In this document: piece after piece, positions 48,209-57,326 of the stretch | Numbering within the stretch: position 1 is the stretch's first letter | Layout of the letters: each line of letters starts with the position of its first letter | IMG/VR virus record: IMGVR_UViG_3300025298_000103 | Span: 1 to 64,000 of that record | Direction: 5' to 3' (one strand) | Length of the DNA: 64,000 nucleotides | DNA from: a virus | The notes under the pieces: generated by a model | What the model was told of the DNA's origin: nothing | Database searches by the model: none | The model's input: only the letters and a program-made list of their open reading frames with translations | Position numbers and translations under genes: made by a program

Positions 48209-49171
48209 ATGGCAACGACTGTTAATAGCGACCTGATCATCTACAACGATGAGGCGCAAACCGCATACCTGGAGCGTGTCCAGGACAACCTGGATGTGTT
48301 CAACGCATCGTCCAATGGTGCGATCGTGCTCGACAACGAGCTGATTGAAGGCGATTTCCGTAAGCGTGCCTTCTACAAGATCGGTGGTTCGTTGGAGCAT
48401 CGCGATGTCAACTCCACCAGTAAGGTGACCGCGAAGAAGATCGGCGCCGGCGAGGCTGTTGGCGTCAAGGCTCCGTGGAAATATGGCCCGTACCAGACCA
48501 CCGAAGAGTTGTTCAAGCGCCGCGGCCGTCCGGTAGACGAGTTCTCCCAAATCATCGGTGCCGATGTTGCTGATGCCACTCTGGAAGGCTTCATCCAGTA
48601 CGCCACCGCGGCTCTGCGTGCCGCCATCGGCTCCAACGCCGGCATGGTGGTCACTGCCAATATCGAAACCGATGGCAAGAAGACTCTGACCCGTGGCATG
48701 CGCAAGTTCGGTGACAAGTTCGGCCGTATCGCCCTGTGGGTCATGCACTCCAGCGCCTACTTCGACATTGTCGACGAGGCCATCACCAACAAGATCTACG
48801 AGGAAGCTGGCGTCGTCATCTATGGCGGTCTGCCGGGCACTCTCGGCAAGCCGGTACTGGTGACCGACACCGCGCCGGCCGACGTGATCTTCGGTCTGCT
48901 GCCCAATGCGGTGGTGATCACCGAGTCCCAGGCCCCAGGCTTCCGCTCCTACACCGTCGACGACGAGGAGAACCTGGCTATCGGTTACCGCGCCGAAGGT
49001 ACCGTCAACATCGACGTGTTGGGCTACAGCTGGAAGGACGCAGTCGGTGGCTCGAACCCAACGCTGGCTGCGGTCGGCTCTGCGGCCAACTGGATCAAGC
49101 ATGCCGGCAGCGACAAGGTCACTGCCGGCGTGATGATCACCCTGACCACCACGCCACCAGCTGGCGGCTGA
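48209..49171 (+). CDS. Major capsid protein
   Basis: A 320-residue protein starting MATTVNSDLIIYNDEAQTAY. It shows typical head-protein features: N-terminal arm, YQTTEELFKRRGRPVDEFSQ, a long helix DATLEGFIQYATAALRAAIG, and FGRIALWVMHSSAYFDIVDE. It follows the scaffold gene with a good ribosome binding site (AGGGGATT). HK97-fold is assumed from family resemblance. Confidence 0.92.
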   Translation: MATTVNSDLIIYNDEAQTAYLERVQDNLDVFNASSNGAIVLDNELIEGDFRKRAFYKIGGSLEHRDVNSTSKVTAKKIGAGEAVGVKAPWKYGPYQTTEELFKRRGRPVDEFSQIIGADVADATLEGFIQYATAALRAAIGSNAGMVVTANIETDGKKTLTRGMRKFGDKFGRIALWVMHSSAYFDIVDEAITNKIYEEAGVVIYGGLPGTLGKPVLVTDTAPADVIFGLLPNAVVITESQAPGFRSYTVDDEENLAIGYRAEGTVNIDVLGYSWKDAVGGSNPTLAAVGSAANWIKHAGSDKVTAGVMITLTTTPPAGG

Positions 49172-49216
49172 TACTGGCCCTGACAGCGGCCAGCGATGGC
49201 CGCTATGGAGACTTTT

Positions 49217-49810
49217 ATGGAACTGGTTTACTCCACTCAGAATTCGGACTTCGACCCGGAAAAGCGGTACCGCAATCCAGCTCACTTTGATCGACCCGAG
49301 GCGGGTGTGACCCATGCAGTCGTGATTGGTGATTGGCCGAAGGTGGTCGATGCTTATGAGGCGTTGGGCGTCGAGGTCTCGGTGATGAAGCCTTTGATCA
49401 GCCAGTCGGTTGATTCGGGCGGCGCCGACATCATTGCCGGTCTGGAGCAGGAGAACGACAACCTCCGTACCGAGCGCGCCGGAATCCTGCGACTGATCGA
49501 AGCTGCTGAAGACAAGTCGACCCTGGAACGCCCAGGTGATGGCGAGCTGCCGATCCGGCTGTTCAACGCGCTGAAGGCCATTCACGAAGGTGTCGTCTCC
49601 CTCAAGGGCGAGCGCGACAACCTGGTGGGCGAGGCTGAATCGCTCCGCGCCGAAGTCGCACGCCTCAAGGCGGCAGTAGATCAGCCGGGTGACAGCGCCG
49701 AGAAGATCGCCGGCCTCAAAGCGCAGCTCGATGCGGCTGGAGTGCAATACCGGGCGAATGCTTCGGTAGAATCGCTGGAAAAGGCGGTTGCTGATCTGCA
49801 AAAGGCGTAA
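49217..49810 (+). CDS. Coiled-coil head-region protein
   Basis: A 197-residue protein: a folded N-terminal part (MELVYSTQNSDFDPEKRYRN, PAHFDRPEAGVTHAVVIGDW) and a long coiled coil (EQENDNLRTERAGILRLIEA, EAESLRAEVARLKAAVD). ATG 49217 has GGAG upstream. It probably decorates or joins the head; exact role unknown. Confidence 0.68.
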   Translation: MELVYSTQNSDFDPEKRYRNPAHFDRPEAGVTHAVVIGDWPKVVDAYEALGVEVSVMKPLISQSVDSGGADIIAGLEQENDNLRTERAGILRLIEAAEDKSTLERPGDGELPIRLFNALKAIHEGVVSLKGERDNLVGEAESLRAEVARLKAAVDQPGDSAEKIAGLKAQLDAAGVQYRANASVESLEKAVADLQKA

Positions 49811-49866
49811 CAACTTGGGCGCTTGGAAACCGGTGCCCGATCCCCAAACACACAGCGAGCTGATTC

Positions 49867-50370
49867 ATGACACTCATCATCGAGGACGGTACCGGTAAGC
49901 CTGACGCCGAAAGCTACGCCTCCGCCGAGGACCTGGCCATGTACGCCGTGAAGTTCGGCGTGACCATTCCTGCGGAAGCGCCAGCACAGGAAGCGCTGCT
50001 GCGTAGGGCTGCCTTGGCGATGGATGGCATGACCTGGAAGGGCCGCAAGATGGATAGCGACCAGGCGCTGGCCTGGCCGCGGCGTGGCGTTGAGCTTGAT
50101 TGCGAGATCAAGCCCGACAACTACCTGCCGGCGCGCATCCAGTACGGCCAGATGGCCCTGGCTGCCGAGATCCATACCGACGACATAGACCCGATCGAGA
50201 AGCGCAAAGGTGCGGTCACCCGGGAACGGGTTGAAGGCGCGGTTGATCGCGAGTATGCGACGATCCCCAACACCAGCGGTCGACTGTTGCCGGCAGCACC
50301 AGATCGGCCGAGCGCTACGCAGTTTGCCGACTACCTACAGAAGCGCGGGCTGTTCGCGGTGCGTGCATAA
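49867..50370 (+). CDS. Head-tail connector (DnaT-like annotated family)
   Basis: A 167-residue protein of the family often labelled putative DnaT-like ssDNA-binding, which structurally is a head-tail connector (gp6/gp15-like): TGKPDAESYASAEDLAMYAV, LRRAALAMDGMTWKGRKMDS, ALAWPRRGVELDCEI. The position directly after the capsid genes agrees. Confidence 0.85.
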   Translation: MTLIIEDGTGKPDAESYASAEDLAMYAVKFGVTIPAEAPAQEALLRRAALAMDGMTWKGRKMDSDQALAWPRRGVELDCEIKPDNYLPARIQYGQMALAAEIHTDDIDPIEKRKGAVTRERVEGAVDREYATIPNTSGRLLPAAPDRPSATQFADYLQKRGLFAVRA

Positions 50371-50385
50371 TGAAACGGAGCCCTC

Positions 50386-50757
50386 ATGGCCACCTTCTAC
50401 GACGAAATGGCCGTGATGGCTCTGGAGATGATCACAGAGTTCGGCCAACCTGTGCTCATCCGCGACATCAAGCCCGGTGAGTACGATCCGGGCACTGGAA
50501 CAGCAGGGCCTGACACCGTTACCGAGCAAACCGCAAAAGGCATCCTGCTCGACTTCACCGGTCAGGAGTTCCAGGCCAACAGCCTGATCAAGGTCGGGGA
50601 CAAGAAGCTCAAGATCGCAGCCCGCGGGCTTGAGTGGGCGCCGGGCCTGCTGAACAAGGTCGTTGTCCAGGGCCGCACCTGGACAATCATCCCACCGCTG
50701 AAGGAGATCAACCCGGCCGGCACACCCATCCTGTACGAGCTGCAGGTGAGATCGTGA
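50386..50757 (+). CDS. Head closure / stopper protein
   Basis: A 123-residue beta-rich protein (MATFYDEMAVMALEMITEFG, ILLDFTGQEFQANSLIKVGD). Size and order (connector, closure, tail completion) match siphophage neck proteins. Overlaps the next gene by GTGA. Confidence 0.78.
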   Translation: MATFYDEMAVMALEMITEFGQPVLIRDIKPGEYDPGTGTAGPDTVTEQTAKGILLDFTGQEFQANSLIKVGDKKLKIAARGLEWAPGLLNKVVVQGRTWTIIPPLKEINPAGTPILYELQVRS

Positions 50758-51350
50758 GTCGGGCAGGGGCCGGCCAGTCCGGCAGCTTCGCCCTAAGCCT
50801 TGCCGAGTTCGCAGCCCAGGCCACGGAAGCCATTGATGCCAGTCTGCGCGAAATCATCATCGAGGTCGGTAGCAGCCTGATCCGCATGTCGCCCGTGGGC
50901 AACCCTGAGATCTGGGCGCAGAACGCCGTGGCGACTCAGTACAACAAGGCAGTCGACGAGCACAACACCGCGCTGCGTAGCGACCCGGCCAATCTGACGA
51001 AGGCCGGCCGGCTGAAGCCTGGGCGTAAGCTGAACGACGGCATGGATATCGTTGCACCTGAAGGCTACGTCGGCGGCCGGTTCCGGGCGAACTGGCACCT
51101 CTCGATAGATGTGGTCGAGAACGTCACCTTCGACGAGGTTGATCCGGACGGCCAAGAGACGATAGCTGCACTGGTTTCGGCGGTCAGCGACTTCACCGCC
51201 GGCCAAGTTGCCTACCTCATCAACAACCTGCCATACGCCATTCCGCTGGAGTTCGGGCATTCGACCCAGGCTCCCAAGGGGATGGTCCGCATCACCGTCG
51301 CTCGCTTCCAGCAGATCGTGCAGGAAGCCATCAGGAACAATCAGGTATGA
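50754..51350 (+). CDS. Tail completion / neck protein (HK97 gp10-like)
   Basis: A 198-residue protein starting with GTG inside the previous stop. Segments DASLREIIIEVGSSLIRMSP, NWHLSIDVVENVTFDEV and ALVSAVSDFTAGQVAYLINN, then YAIPLEFGHSTQAPKGMVRI, are typical of gp10-like neck proteins, which end with LExGHSxQAPxGM-type sequence. It links head closure and tail terminator. Confidence 0.85.
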   Translation: MSRAGAGQSGSFALSLAEFAAQATEAIDASLREIIIEVGSSLIRMSPVGNPEIWAQNAVATQYNKAVDEHNTALRSDPANLTKAGRLKPGRKLNDGMDIVAPEGYVGGRFRANWHLSIDVVENVTFDEVDPDGQETIAALVSAVSDFTAGQVAYLINNLPYAIPLEFGHSTQAPKGMVRITVARFQQIVQEAIRNNQV

Positions 51351-51763
51351 GCCACAACGTGATTGCCTCGATCTACGAGGCCAGGGTCATCGGCTGGGCG
51401 AAGGCTTTGCCTGCACCGCTGAAGGTTGTGGTCGAGAACGAGGTCTACCAACCTGCTAATGGAGAAACCTATCTACGGGCATTCACCTTGCCTGCCGACA
51501 CTGCGAGCAACACGCTCGGTGGCGATCACCGGCTATACACCGGCGTGTTCCAGGTCAGCATTGTTACTCCGGCCGGCAAGTACCGCGGTGCTGCCGGGGC
51601 ATTGGCTGACCAGATCGTTGCGCTGTTCCCGCTGTACGAGCGGAACAGCAAGGACACCCTGACCGTCGTGACCATGACGCCGGTAGACCAGGGGCCGGGA
51701 ATCCCGGCCGACACCACATACACCGTCCCGGTCTCGTTTCAGTACCGCTCCGACACCAACTAA
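51347..51763 (+). CDS. Tail terminator protein (DUF4128-like)
   Basis: A 138-residue protein resembling lambda gpU/DUF4128 tail terminators: SIYEARVIGWAKALPAPLKV, YLRAFTLPADTASNTLGGDH, YTGVFQVSIVTPAGKYRGAA, and TYTVPVSFQYRSD. It caps the tail tube and joins it to the neck. Overlaps the gp10-like gene by 4 bases. Confidence 0.87.
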   Translation: MSHNVIASIYEARVIGWAKALPAPLKVVVENEVYQPANGETYLRAFTLPADTASNTLGGDHRLYTGVFQVSIVTPAGKYRGAAGALADQIVALFPLYERNSKDTLTVVTMTPVDQGPGIPADTTYTVPVSFQYRSDTN

Positions 51764-51833
51764 TCCGCCCGTTGGGCAACCCCAGAACCCGCCATTGAGC
51801 GGGTTTTGTCATTTCTGCAAAGAGGAAAACCCG

Positions 51834-52487
51834 ATGAGTTTCAAACTCCCCAACGGCTCGACCTTCGAAATCGCAGCAGCCTACGGCACTGCGGTCCTTG
51901 TCACGGCCCTGAGCAATGCCAATCCAGCTGTAGCAACCGCTGCCGCCCACGGCCTGGCTGAGGGTGACGTCGTCGCCGTGACGTCCGGCTGGACCCGCCT
52001 GAATGGGCGTGCTGCGCGCGTTTCTGACATCACCAGCGGCACTTTCGGCCTGGAGAACATCAACACCACCAGTACCCAGGCATACCCGGCAGGCTCCGGT
52101 GCGGGCTCGGTGCGTGAGGTGACCAGCTTTGCCGAGATCTCGCAGATCACCGACATGACGTCGAGTGGTGGCGACCAGCAGTTCCTGACCTTCGGCTTCC
52201 TCGCTGACGACGATGATCGCCAGATCCCGACCACCAAGAACCCGATCAGCCTGTCGGTGACCGTGGCTGACGATCAGTCGCTGCCGTATGTGGCCATCGT
52301 CGAGGCTGCCGACGAGGACAAGGAGCCGCGCGTGCTGCGCCTGAACCTGCCAAATGGCGACTCGATCCTCTACAACGCCTATGTCTCGATCACCTCGACG
52401 CCGGCGCTGTCCCGCAACAACCTGATGACCCGCACCATCAGCATCTCGCTGACCGGCCGGCCAACCCGTTACAGCGCCGCGGCGTAA
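51834..52487 (+). CDS. Major tail tube protein
   Basis: A 217-residue tube protein (MSFKLPNGSTFEIAAAYGTA), with VREVTSFAEISQITDMTSSG G and QFLTFGFLADDDDRQIPTTK as in gpV-like Pseudomonas phage tail tubes. The ATG at 51834 follows AAAGAGG. A weak hairpin (AACCCGC/GCGGGTT) precedes it. Confidence 0.9.
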   Translation: MSFKLPNGSTFEIAAAYGTAVLVTALSNANPAVATAAAHGLAEGDVVAVTSGWTRLNGRAARVSDITSGTFGLENINTTSTQAYPAGSGAGSVREVTSFAEISQITDMTSSGGDQQFLTFGFLADDDDRQIPTTKNPISLSVTVADDQSLPYVAIVEAADEDKEPRVLRLNLPNGDSILYNAYVSITSTPALSRNNLMTRTISISLTGRPTRYSAAA

Positions 52488-52496
52488 GGAAGGCTC

Positions 52497-52880
52497 ATGG
52501 CTACGTTCAAGATTGCTCAAGCCGCCACCTTCAAGGCGGGGGTGATGATTCCCCGAGTGGGCGCCGATCCGCTGAAGGTGGATTTCGAGTTCAGGCACCG
52601 CGACCGTGTCGACCTGGCGGCGCTGTTCGATACCTGGAACGAGCAGCACAAGGAAGTGCAGGAGCGCTTCAAGGGGGGCGAACCCTCGCTCTCCGAAGTG
52701 ATCGCTGCCGACATCGAGCAGCAAACCCAGCAGATCAAGGATCTGGTTGTTGGCTGGGGCTTCGATGATCCGTTCTGCGACGAGTCCATCGTTGAGCTGG
52801 TGAAGACCTGCAGCGGCTCCGCCGAGGCTGTCGTCGATGCCTACCAGGAGGCATACAAGAAGGCGCGCCTGGGAAACTGA
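52497..52880 (+). CDS. Tail assembly chaperone (gpG-like), 0-frame product
   Basis: A 127-residue tail assembly chaperone (MATFKIAQAATFKAGVMIPR, then DVDFEFRHRDRV-like KVDFEFRHRDRVDLAALFDT). It ends KKARLGN where the codons CTG GGA AAC TGA contain the slippery heptamer GGGAAAC (52871-52877). In lambda and relatives G is made alone and as a G-T fusion by -1 frameshifting at this position. Confidence 0.87.
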   Translation: MATFKIAQAATFKAGVMIPRVGADPLKVDFEFRHRDRVDLAALFDTWNEQHKEVQERFKGGEPSLSEVIAADIEQQTQQIKDLVVGWGFDDPFCDESIVELVKTCSGSAEAVVDAYQEAYKKARLGN

Positions 52881-53203
52881 CCAGCGCCGCCCGTGCACTG
52901 TACGAGCCTGGCCCGTCGGATGCCGAGCTGCAGGCTTTCGGCATGCTCCGCAAGGATCTTCCTGAAGAGGTGATCGAGGTCTTTCCAGAGAACTGGAAAG
53001 CTTTTGTCGTCATGGAATCGATGGGTACCCAGTGGCGTACAGGCTCTGGCGGCGCGATTGGCCTGGATTACGGCGTGCTGCCCAGCGTGATGCGATTGAC
53101 CGGTGTTCCAGCAAAGGAACGAGTCGCGATTTTCCAAGACATCCGCGTCATGGAGGCCGAAGCCCTCGCCGTAATGGCTGAGGCCAGAGAAACCAGCCCG
53201 TGA
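52871..53203 (+). CDS. gpT-like extension, made by -1 frameshift (DUF1799-like)
   Basis: After a -1 slip on GGGAAAC the frame reads GKLTSAARALYEPGPSDAEL and continues VIEVFPENWKAFVVMESMGT, matching DUF1799-type tail chaperone extensions. There is no good independent start: the first ATG is at 52943, without a ribosome binding site and after conserved sequence. The fusion product (52497-53203) would bind the tape measure and recruit tail tube subunits. Confidence 0.82.
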   Translation, partial: GKLTSAARALYEPGPSDAELQAFGMLRKDLPEEVIEVFPENWKAFVVMESMGTQWRTGSGGAIGLDYGVLPSVMRLTGVPAKERVAIFQDIRVMEAEALAVMAEARETSP

Positions 53204-53230
53204 CCGCGGGCAACTATTCAAGGTGAGTCG

Positions 53231-56227
53231 ATGAACATCGCTGAACTGGGGATCCGCGTCGACTCCGCTGATGCTGCTCAGGCTGCAACCGACCTCGACA
53301 AGATGACGAAGGCCGGCACCCGGGCTGAACAGTCTGCTGCCGGCCTGATGAACGAGATGCAGGCGCTGGAGAAGTCGCTGTCATCTGGAGCTAAGTCCAC
53401 CCAGGAGTTGGCCAAGCAGCGTGACGCGCTGGCCAGGCTGACCAAGACCGGCGCCTACGGCGAGGCAGAGTTTGCGAAGATCACCGCGCAACTCGACAAG
53501 CAGCAAGCCGCGCTGGTCAAGTCCACCCTGGACGAGCAGAAGGCTCTCAACAGCCTGTTGGGAGCCATCAACCCGGCCATGGCGGCGGTAGCCAAGCTCG
53601 ACAAGCAGATCGAGGACCTGGGCAAGCACCTGGATGCTGGCCGTATCAGCCAAGAGCAGTACAACTCCGCGCTGAGCAAAATCGACAAGGACTACGCCAA
53701 GCTCGAAAAGACCGCCTCCGGCTTTGACAAGCTTCGCCTCGGCACCCGCCAGGCTCAGGAAAACGTCGTGCAGCTCGGTAACGCGCTGTCGTCCGGTGAC
53801 TGGGGCAGCGGTGTTCGCGCCGTGGCTCAGTTGGGCGCTGGTGCTGGCGCTTCGGCGGCTGGGTTGTTGGCCATTCTGGCGCCTATCGCTTTGGTCACTG
53901 CTGCAGTCACTGCTCTCGGATTCAGTTATTACAAGGGCACCAAAGAGCAGGACAAGTACAACGAATCGCTGATTGGGACCGGCAACTTTGCCGGGGTGAG
54001 CGCTGGGCAGCTTGGCGATATGGCGCGCCAGGTCGGCGCAACCGTCGGCACTACCGGGCAGGCCGCTGAAGTCCTGGCGCTGTTGGCAGGGAACGGCAAA
54101 ATCGCGGGCGAGAGCTTCCTGGGTATTACCCAGGCTGCAGTGTCGATGCAGGAAGCTACCGGAAAGGCGGTCAAGGACACGATCGCCGAGTTTGCGAAGA
54201 TCGCCGACGAGCCGGTAAAGGCTTCGGCTGCGCTTAACGAGCAATACCACTACCTGACCGCTTCGGTTTACTCGCAGATCGCTGCGCTTGAAGAGCAGGG
54301 TGATCACGCCGGCGCGGTAAAGCTGGCGACTGAGCAATACGCTGACGCGATCAACGAGCGTACGCCGCGGATCCTCGAAAACCTGAGCTTCTGGGAGAAG
54401 GGCTACAACGCAGTAGCGCGGGCAGCGGACAACCTGAAGAACCTGGGCCGCCCCGATATCGACGCTGATATCGAACAGGCCCGGCGGAACCTGGAGCAGG
54501 CTCAGTCCGGAAATGTTGGAGCGTTCCAGAACCAGAAGGAGATGGTCGAGCTCTACAGCAACCAGCTCAATATGCTGGAGGATCAGAAGGCCGCAGCGGC
54601 GGACATTGCCAAGTGGGAAGGTGAGCAGGCTAAAGCCCAACAGGATGCTGTCACCGCGATGGGCAAGGTCGATGCCCTGACGAAATCCTCCTGGACGAAC
54701 GAGCAGAAGCGCGCCGACGCACTGAAGGAGTACAAGCGGCAGATCGACGATATCCGCAAAGTCAGCCCCAACGATGCACGCCTGAATCAGGCGGTGGTCG
54801 ACAAGAACATCGCGAATATCAACGACAAGTTCAAGGACTCGAAAACACCGGCGGGCGCCGTCGACCTGACCAGCTTCAACGACTCGAAAAACGCGCTCAC
54901 CGGCATCCTGTCCGAGTACAAAAACGCCCAGAAGGAACTGGACGCCGCGCAGAAGGCCGGCCTGGTCTCCCAGGCCGACTACCTGCTCAAGCGCCAGGCC
55001 ATGATCGGCAATGAGCGCGACGAGGTTACCGCGGCTTACGAGGCGGAAATCTCGGCGCTCGAAGCGACCAAGGGCAAGGCCGGCACCTCAGCTGCCCAGC
55101 GCATCCAGCTGGACCAGAAGATCGCTGACGCTCGCGCGGCAATGGTCAAGGCGCAGAAGGATGCCGACTCGGAACTGGCCGTACTGGCCTCGAACGAGGA
55201 GGGCCGGCTCAAGAAGCAGGCCCTGGCTGTCAGCACCTATACCGGCGCCTTGCAGCAGCAAGTCGACACTTTGCGCCGGCAGGGGCAGCGTGCGGCCGCC
55301 GGCCTTGGGCAAGGTGACCGGCAGCGCGGCCTGACCGACCAGCAGAACGCCATCGACGACCGCGTCAATCAGCAACGCCTGGACTTGGCCAACCAGTACG
55401 GTGACGGCTCCCGAGGCATGAGCCTCGACGAGTACAACCAGAAACTGGCAGCCCTGGATAAGACGCAGCGTGATCTGCAGGAAGCAGCGATCGCCAACTA
55501 CGACGAGATGACCGCTGCCCAGGGTAGCTGGAGCGCCGGCGCTACATCGGCCTGGCAGAACTACCTGGAGTCGGCTCGTGACGTCGCAGGCCAAACAAAA
55601 AGCTTGTTCACCAGCGCCTACAGCTCCATGGAGGACGCAGCCGTCAACTTCGCGGTGACCGGAAAGGGCTCGTTTTCCGACTTCACCAAGTCGGTGCTGG
55701 CGGATATGGCGCGTATTGCCACGCGTCAAGCGAGCTCAGCATTGCTGGGCAGCTTGGTGGGGGCAGCAACCAGCTATTTCACCGGTAGTGGTAGCGGTAC
55801 CGGGGCGGCTTCTGCTGGTAGCACACAGGCTGGTTATACCGGGGTCGATTTCTCTGGATATCGAGCTGCTGGCGGTCCTGTTGCGCCCAACTCTCTGTAC
55901 GAGGTCAACGAACTGGGGCCGGAGTTGTACAACGAGGGCGGCCGGTCATTCCTGATGACTGGGGCAAATGGAGGCAGCGTTACGCCCCTGAGCTCTGGAG
56001 GTGGGGCTGGAATAGCGGCTATGAGTGGTAGCGGCGGGCCAAACATCCAGATCAACGCACCGGTGAGCATCGTCACGCAGGACCGTAGCGGGGAGGGCAT
56101 GCAGCTCGACCAGCAAGCTCTTCAGCAAAGCCTTCAGGCTCAGATGAAAGCGGTAGCCGAAAAGGCTGTGGCGGATTCGTGGCGCGCCGGTGGTACCAGT
56201 TTCAGGAACACAAACGGGAGGGCCTGA
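53231..56227 (+). CDS. Tape measure protein
   Basis: A 998-residue lambda gpH-type tape measure protein. It has a long coiled coil N-terminus (ATDLDKMTKAGTRAEQSAAG, LAKQRDALARLTKTGAYGEA), a hydrophobic segment (about 210-236, GASAAGLLAILAPIALVTAA), and a C-terminal SFSDFTKSVLADMARIATRQ motif common to the family. Tail length scales with this gene. It ends on the start of the M-like gene (TGATG). Confidence 0.95.
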   Translation: MNIAELGIRVDSADAAQAATDLDKMTKAGTRAEQSAAGLMNEMQALEKSLSSGAKSTQELAKQRDALARLTKTGAYGEAEFAKITAQLDKQQAALVKSTLDEQKALNSLLGAINPAMAAVAKLDKQIEDLGKHLDAGRISQEQYNSALSKIDKDYAKLEKTASGFDKLRLGTRQAQENVVQLGNALSSGDWGSGVRAVAQLGAGAGASAAGLLAILAPIALVTAAVTALGFSYYKGTKEQDKYNESLIGTGNFAGVSAGQLGDMARQVGATVGTTGQAAEVLALLAGNGKIAGESFLGITQAAVSMQEATGKAVKDTIAEFAKIADEPVKASAALNEQYHYLTASVYSQIAALEEQGDHAGAVKLATEQYADAINERTPRILENLSFWEKGYNAVARAADNLKNLGRPDIDADIEQARRNLEQAQSGNVGAFQNQKEMVELYSNQLNMLEDQKAAAADIAKWEGEQAKAQQDAVTAMGKVDALTKSSWTNEQKRADALKEYKRQIDDIRKVSPNDARLNQAVVDKNIANINDKFKDSKTPAGAVDLTSFNDSKNALTGILSEYKNAQKELDAAQKAGLVSQADYLLKRQAMIGNERDEVTAAYEAEISALEATKGKAGTSAAQRIQLDQKIADARAAMVKAQKDADSELAVLASNEEGRLKKQALAVSTYTGALQQQVDTLRRQGQRAAAGLGQGDRQRGLTDQQNAIDDRVNQQRLDLANQYGDGSRGMSLDEYNQKLAALDKTQRDLQEAAIANYDEMTAAQGSWSAGATSAWQNYLESARDVAGQTKSLFTSAYSSMEDAAVNFAVTGKGSFSDFTKSVLADMARIATRQASSALLGSLVGAATSYFTGSGSGTGAASAGSTQAGYTGVDFSGYRAAGGPVAPNSLYEVNELGPELYNEGGRSFLMTGANGGSVTPLSSGGGAGIAAMSGSGGPNIQINAPVSIVTQDRSGEGMQLDQQALQQSLQAQMKAVAEKAVADSWRAGGTSFRNTNGRA

Positions 56228-56565
56228 TGGCTATCGAAACATTCATTTGGCCAACCCAGAACGGGGATGCACCCGAGATCACTTATCGGGTGCGCACCTC
56301 TCAATTCGGTGACGGCTACAAGCAGGAGGCCGGCGACGGTCCCAACAACAAAGTGGACTCTTACCCAATCACCTTCAGCGGCACGAAGGCCAGGGTGTTG
56401 GAGATCATGGCTTTCCTCGACCGGCATGCCGGCGCGAAGGCTTTCCTCTGGACAACGCCGCTTGGTCAGCTTGGCCTGTTCACCTGCAAAAATCCTGTTC
56501 CCACCCCGGTGGGCGGGGACGTTTTCAAACTCACGGCCACCTTTGACCGTGCCTTTCATCCATAA
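56227..56565 (+). CDS. Minor tail protein M-like
   Basis: A 112-residue protein of the lambda gpM family: MAIETFIWPTQNGDAPEITY, RVRTSQFGDGYKQEAGDGPN, LEIMAFLDRHAGAKAFLWTT, and KLTATFDRAFHP. It follows the tape measure and precedes L, as in lambda, and takes part in tail tip assembly. Confidence 0.92.
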   Translation: MAIETFIWPTQNGDAPEITYRVRTSQFGDGYKQEAGDGPNNKVDSYPITFSGTKARVLEIMAFLDRHAGAKAFLWTTPLGQLGLFTCKNPVPTPVGGDVFKLTATFDRAFHP

Positions 56566-56574
56566 GGGGCAACC

Positions 56575-57324
56575 ATGCCACTGATCAGTGACATACAGAA
56601 GCTGGAGCCTGGCAGTGAGGTGCTGCTGTTCGAGCTGGACGGCTCGGACTTCGGTGCCGACGTGCTGCGGTTCCATGGGCATGCAATCCCGCATACGCCC
56701 GAGGAGCTACTGGTGGCGGGGTCGAATGCCGACCAGCTTCCGGCCAAGTCGATCTGGTGGCAGGGCAGTGAATACGGTGCTTGGCCGCTGCAGGTGGAAG
56801 GCATCGAGGCGAACTCGGACGGTACTGCTGTGCGCCCGACGCTGTCGGTCGGCAATGTCAATGGTCGCATCACAGCCCTGTGCCTGGCCTTCGATGACCT
56901 GCTCGAGTTCAAGTTGACCATCCGCAAGACGCTTGGCCAGTACCTGGACGCGGTCAATTTCCCCGGCGGCAACCCTGAAGCTGACCCGACCCAGGAGAGT
57001 ATCGAGGTCTGGTACATCGACCAGAAGGTATCGGAGAACGGCCAGACAGTAACCTGGGAGCTGGCCAGCCCCGGAGACGTTGGCGGTGAGACGATCGGCC
57101 GGCAGATGACCACGCTATGTCACTGGGCCATGACCAATGGCTACCGCGGGCCCAACTGCGGATACACAGGGCCGTACCGCGATAAGGATGGCAACCTCAC
57201 TGACAACCCTGAACTAGATGAATGCGACGGCTGCCTGGGCACCGGGTGCGTGCCGCGCTTCGGTGTAGGCAACCCGCTGCCGTTCGGCGGCTTCCCCGCC
57301 GTATCTCTTATTGCCCGGAGCTGA
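56575..57324 (+). CDS. Minor tail protein L-like
   Basis: A 249-residue lambda gpL homologue: MPLISDIQKLEPGSEVLLFE, NVNGRITALCLAFDDLLEFK. The C-terminal cysteine set (TTLCHWAMTNGYRGPNCGYT, DECDGCLGTGC) in lambda-type L proteins binds an iron-sulfur cluster. Part of the tail tip complex with M, K, I and J. Confidence 0.93.
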   Translation: MPLISDIQKLEPGSEVLLFELDGSDFGADVLRFHGHAIPHTPEELLVAGSNADQLPAKSIWWQGSEYGAWPLQVEGIEANSDGTAVRPTLSVGNVNGRITALCLAFDDLLEFKLTIRKTLGQYLDAVNFPGGNPEADPTQESIEVWYIDQKVSENGQTVTWELASPGDVGGETIGRQMTTLCHWAMTNGYRGPNCGYTGPYRDKDGNLTDNPELDECDGCLGTGCVPRFGVGNPLPFGGFPAVSLIARS

Positions 57325-57326
57325 TC

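Noticed and set aside
48203-49813. A 536-codon open frame on the minus strand over the capsid genes
   Set aside because: It mirrors the well-identified capsid and coiled-coil genes on the plus strand; it has no ribosome binding site or recognisable family, and such antisense frames are common in GC-rich DNA.
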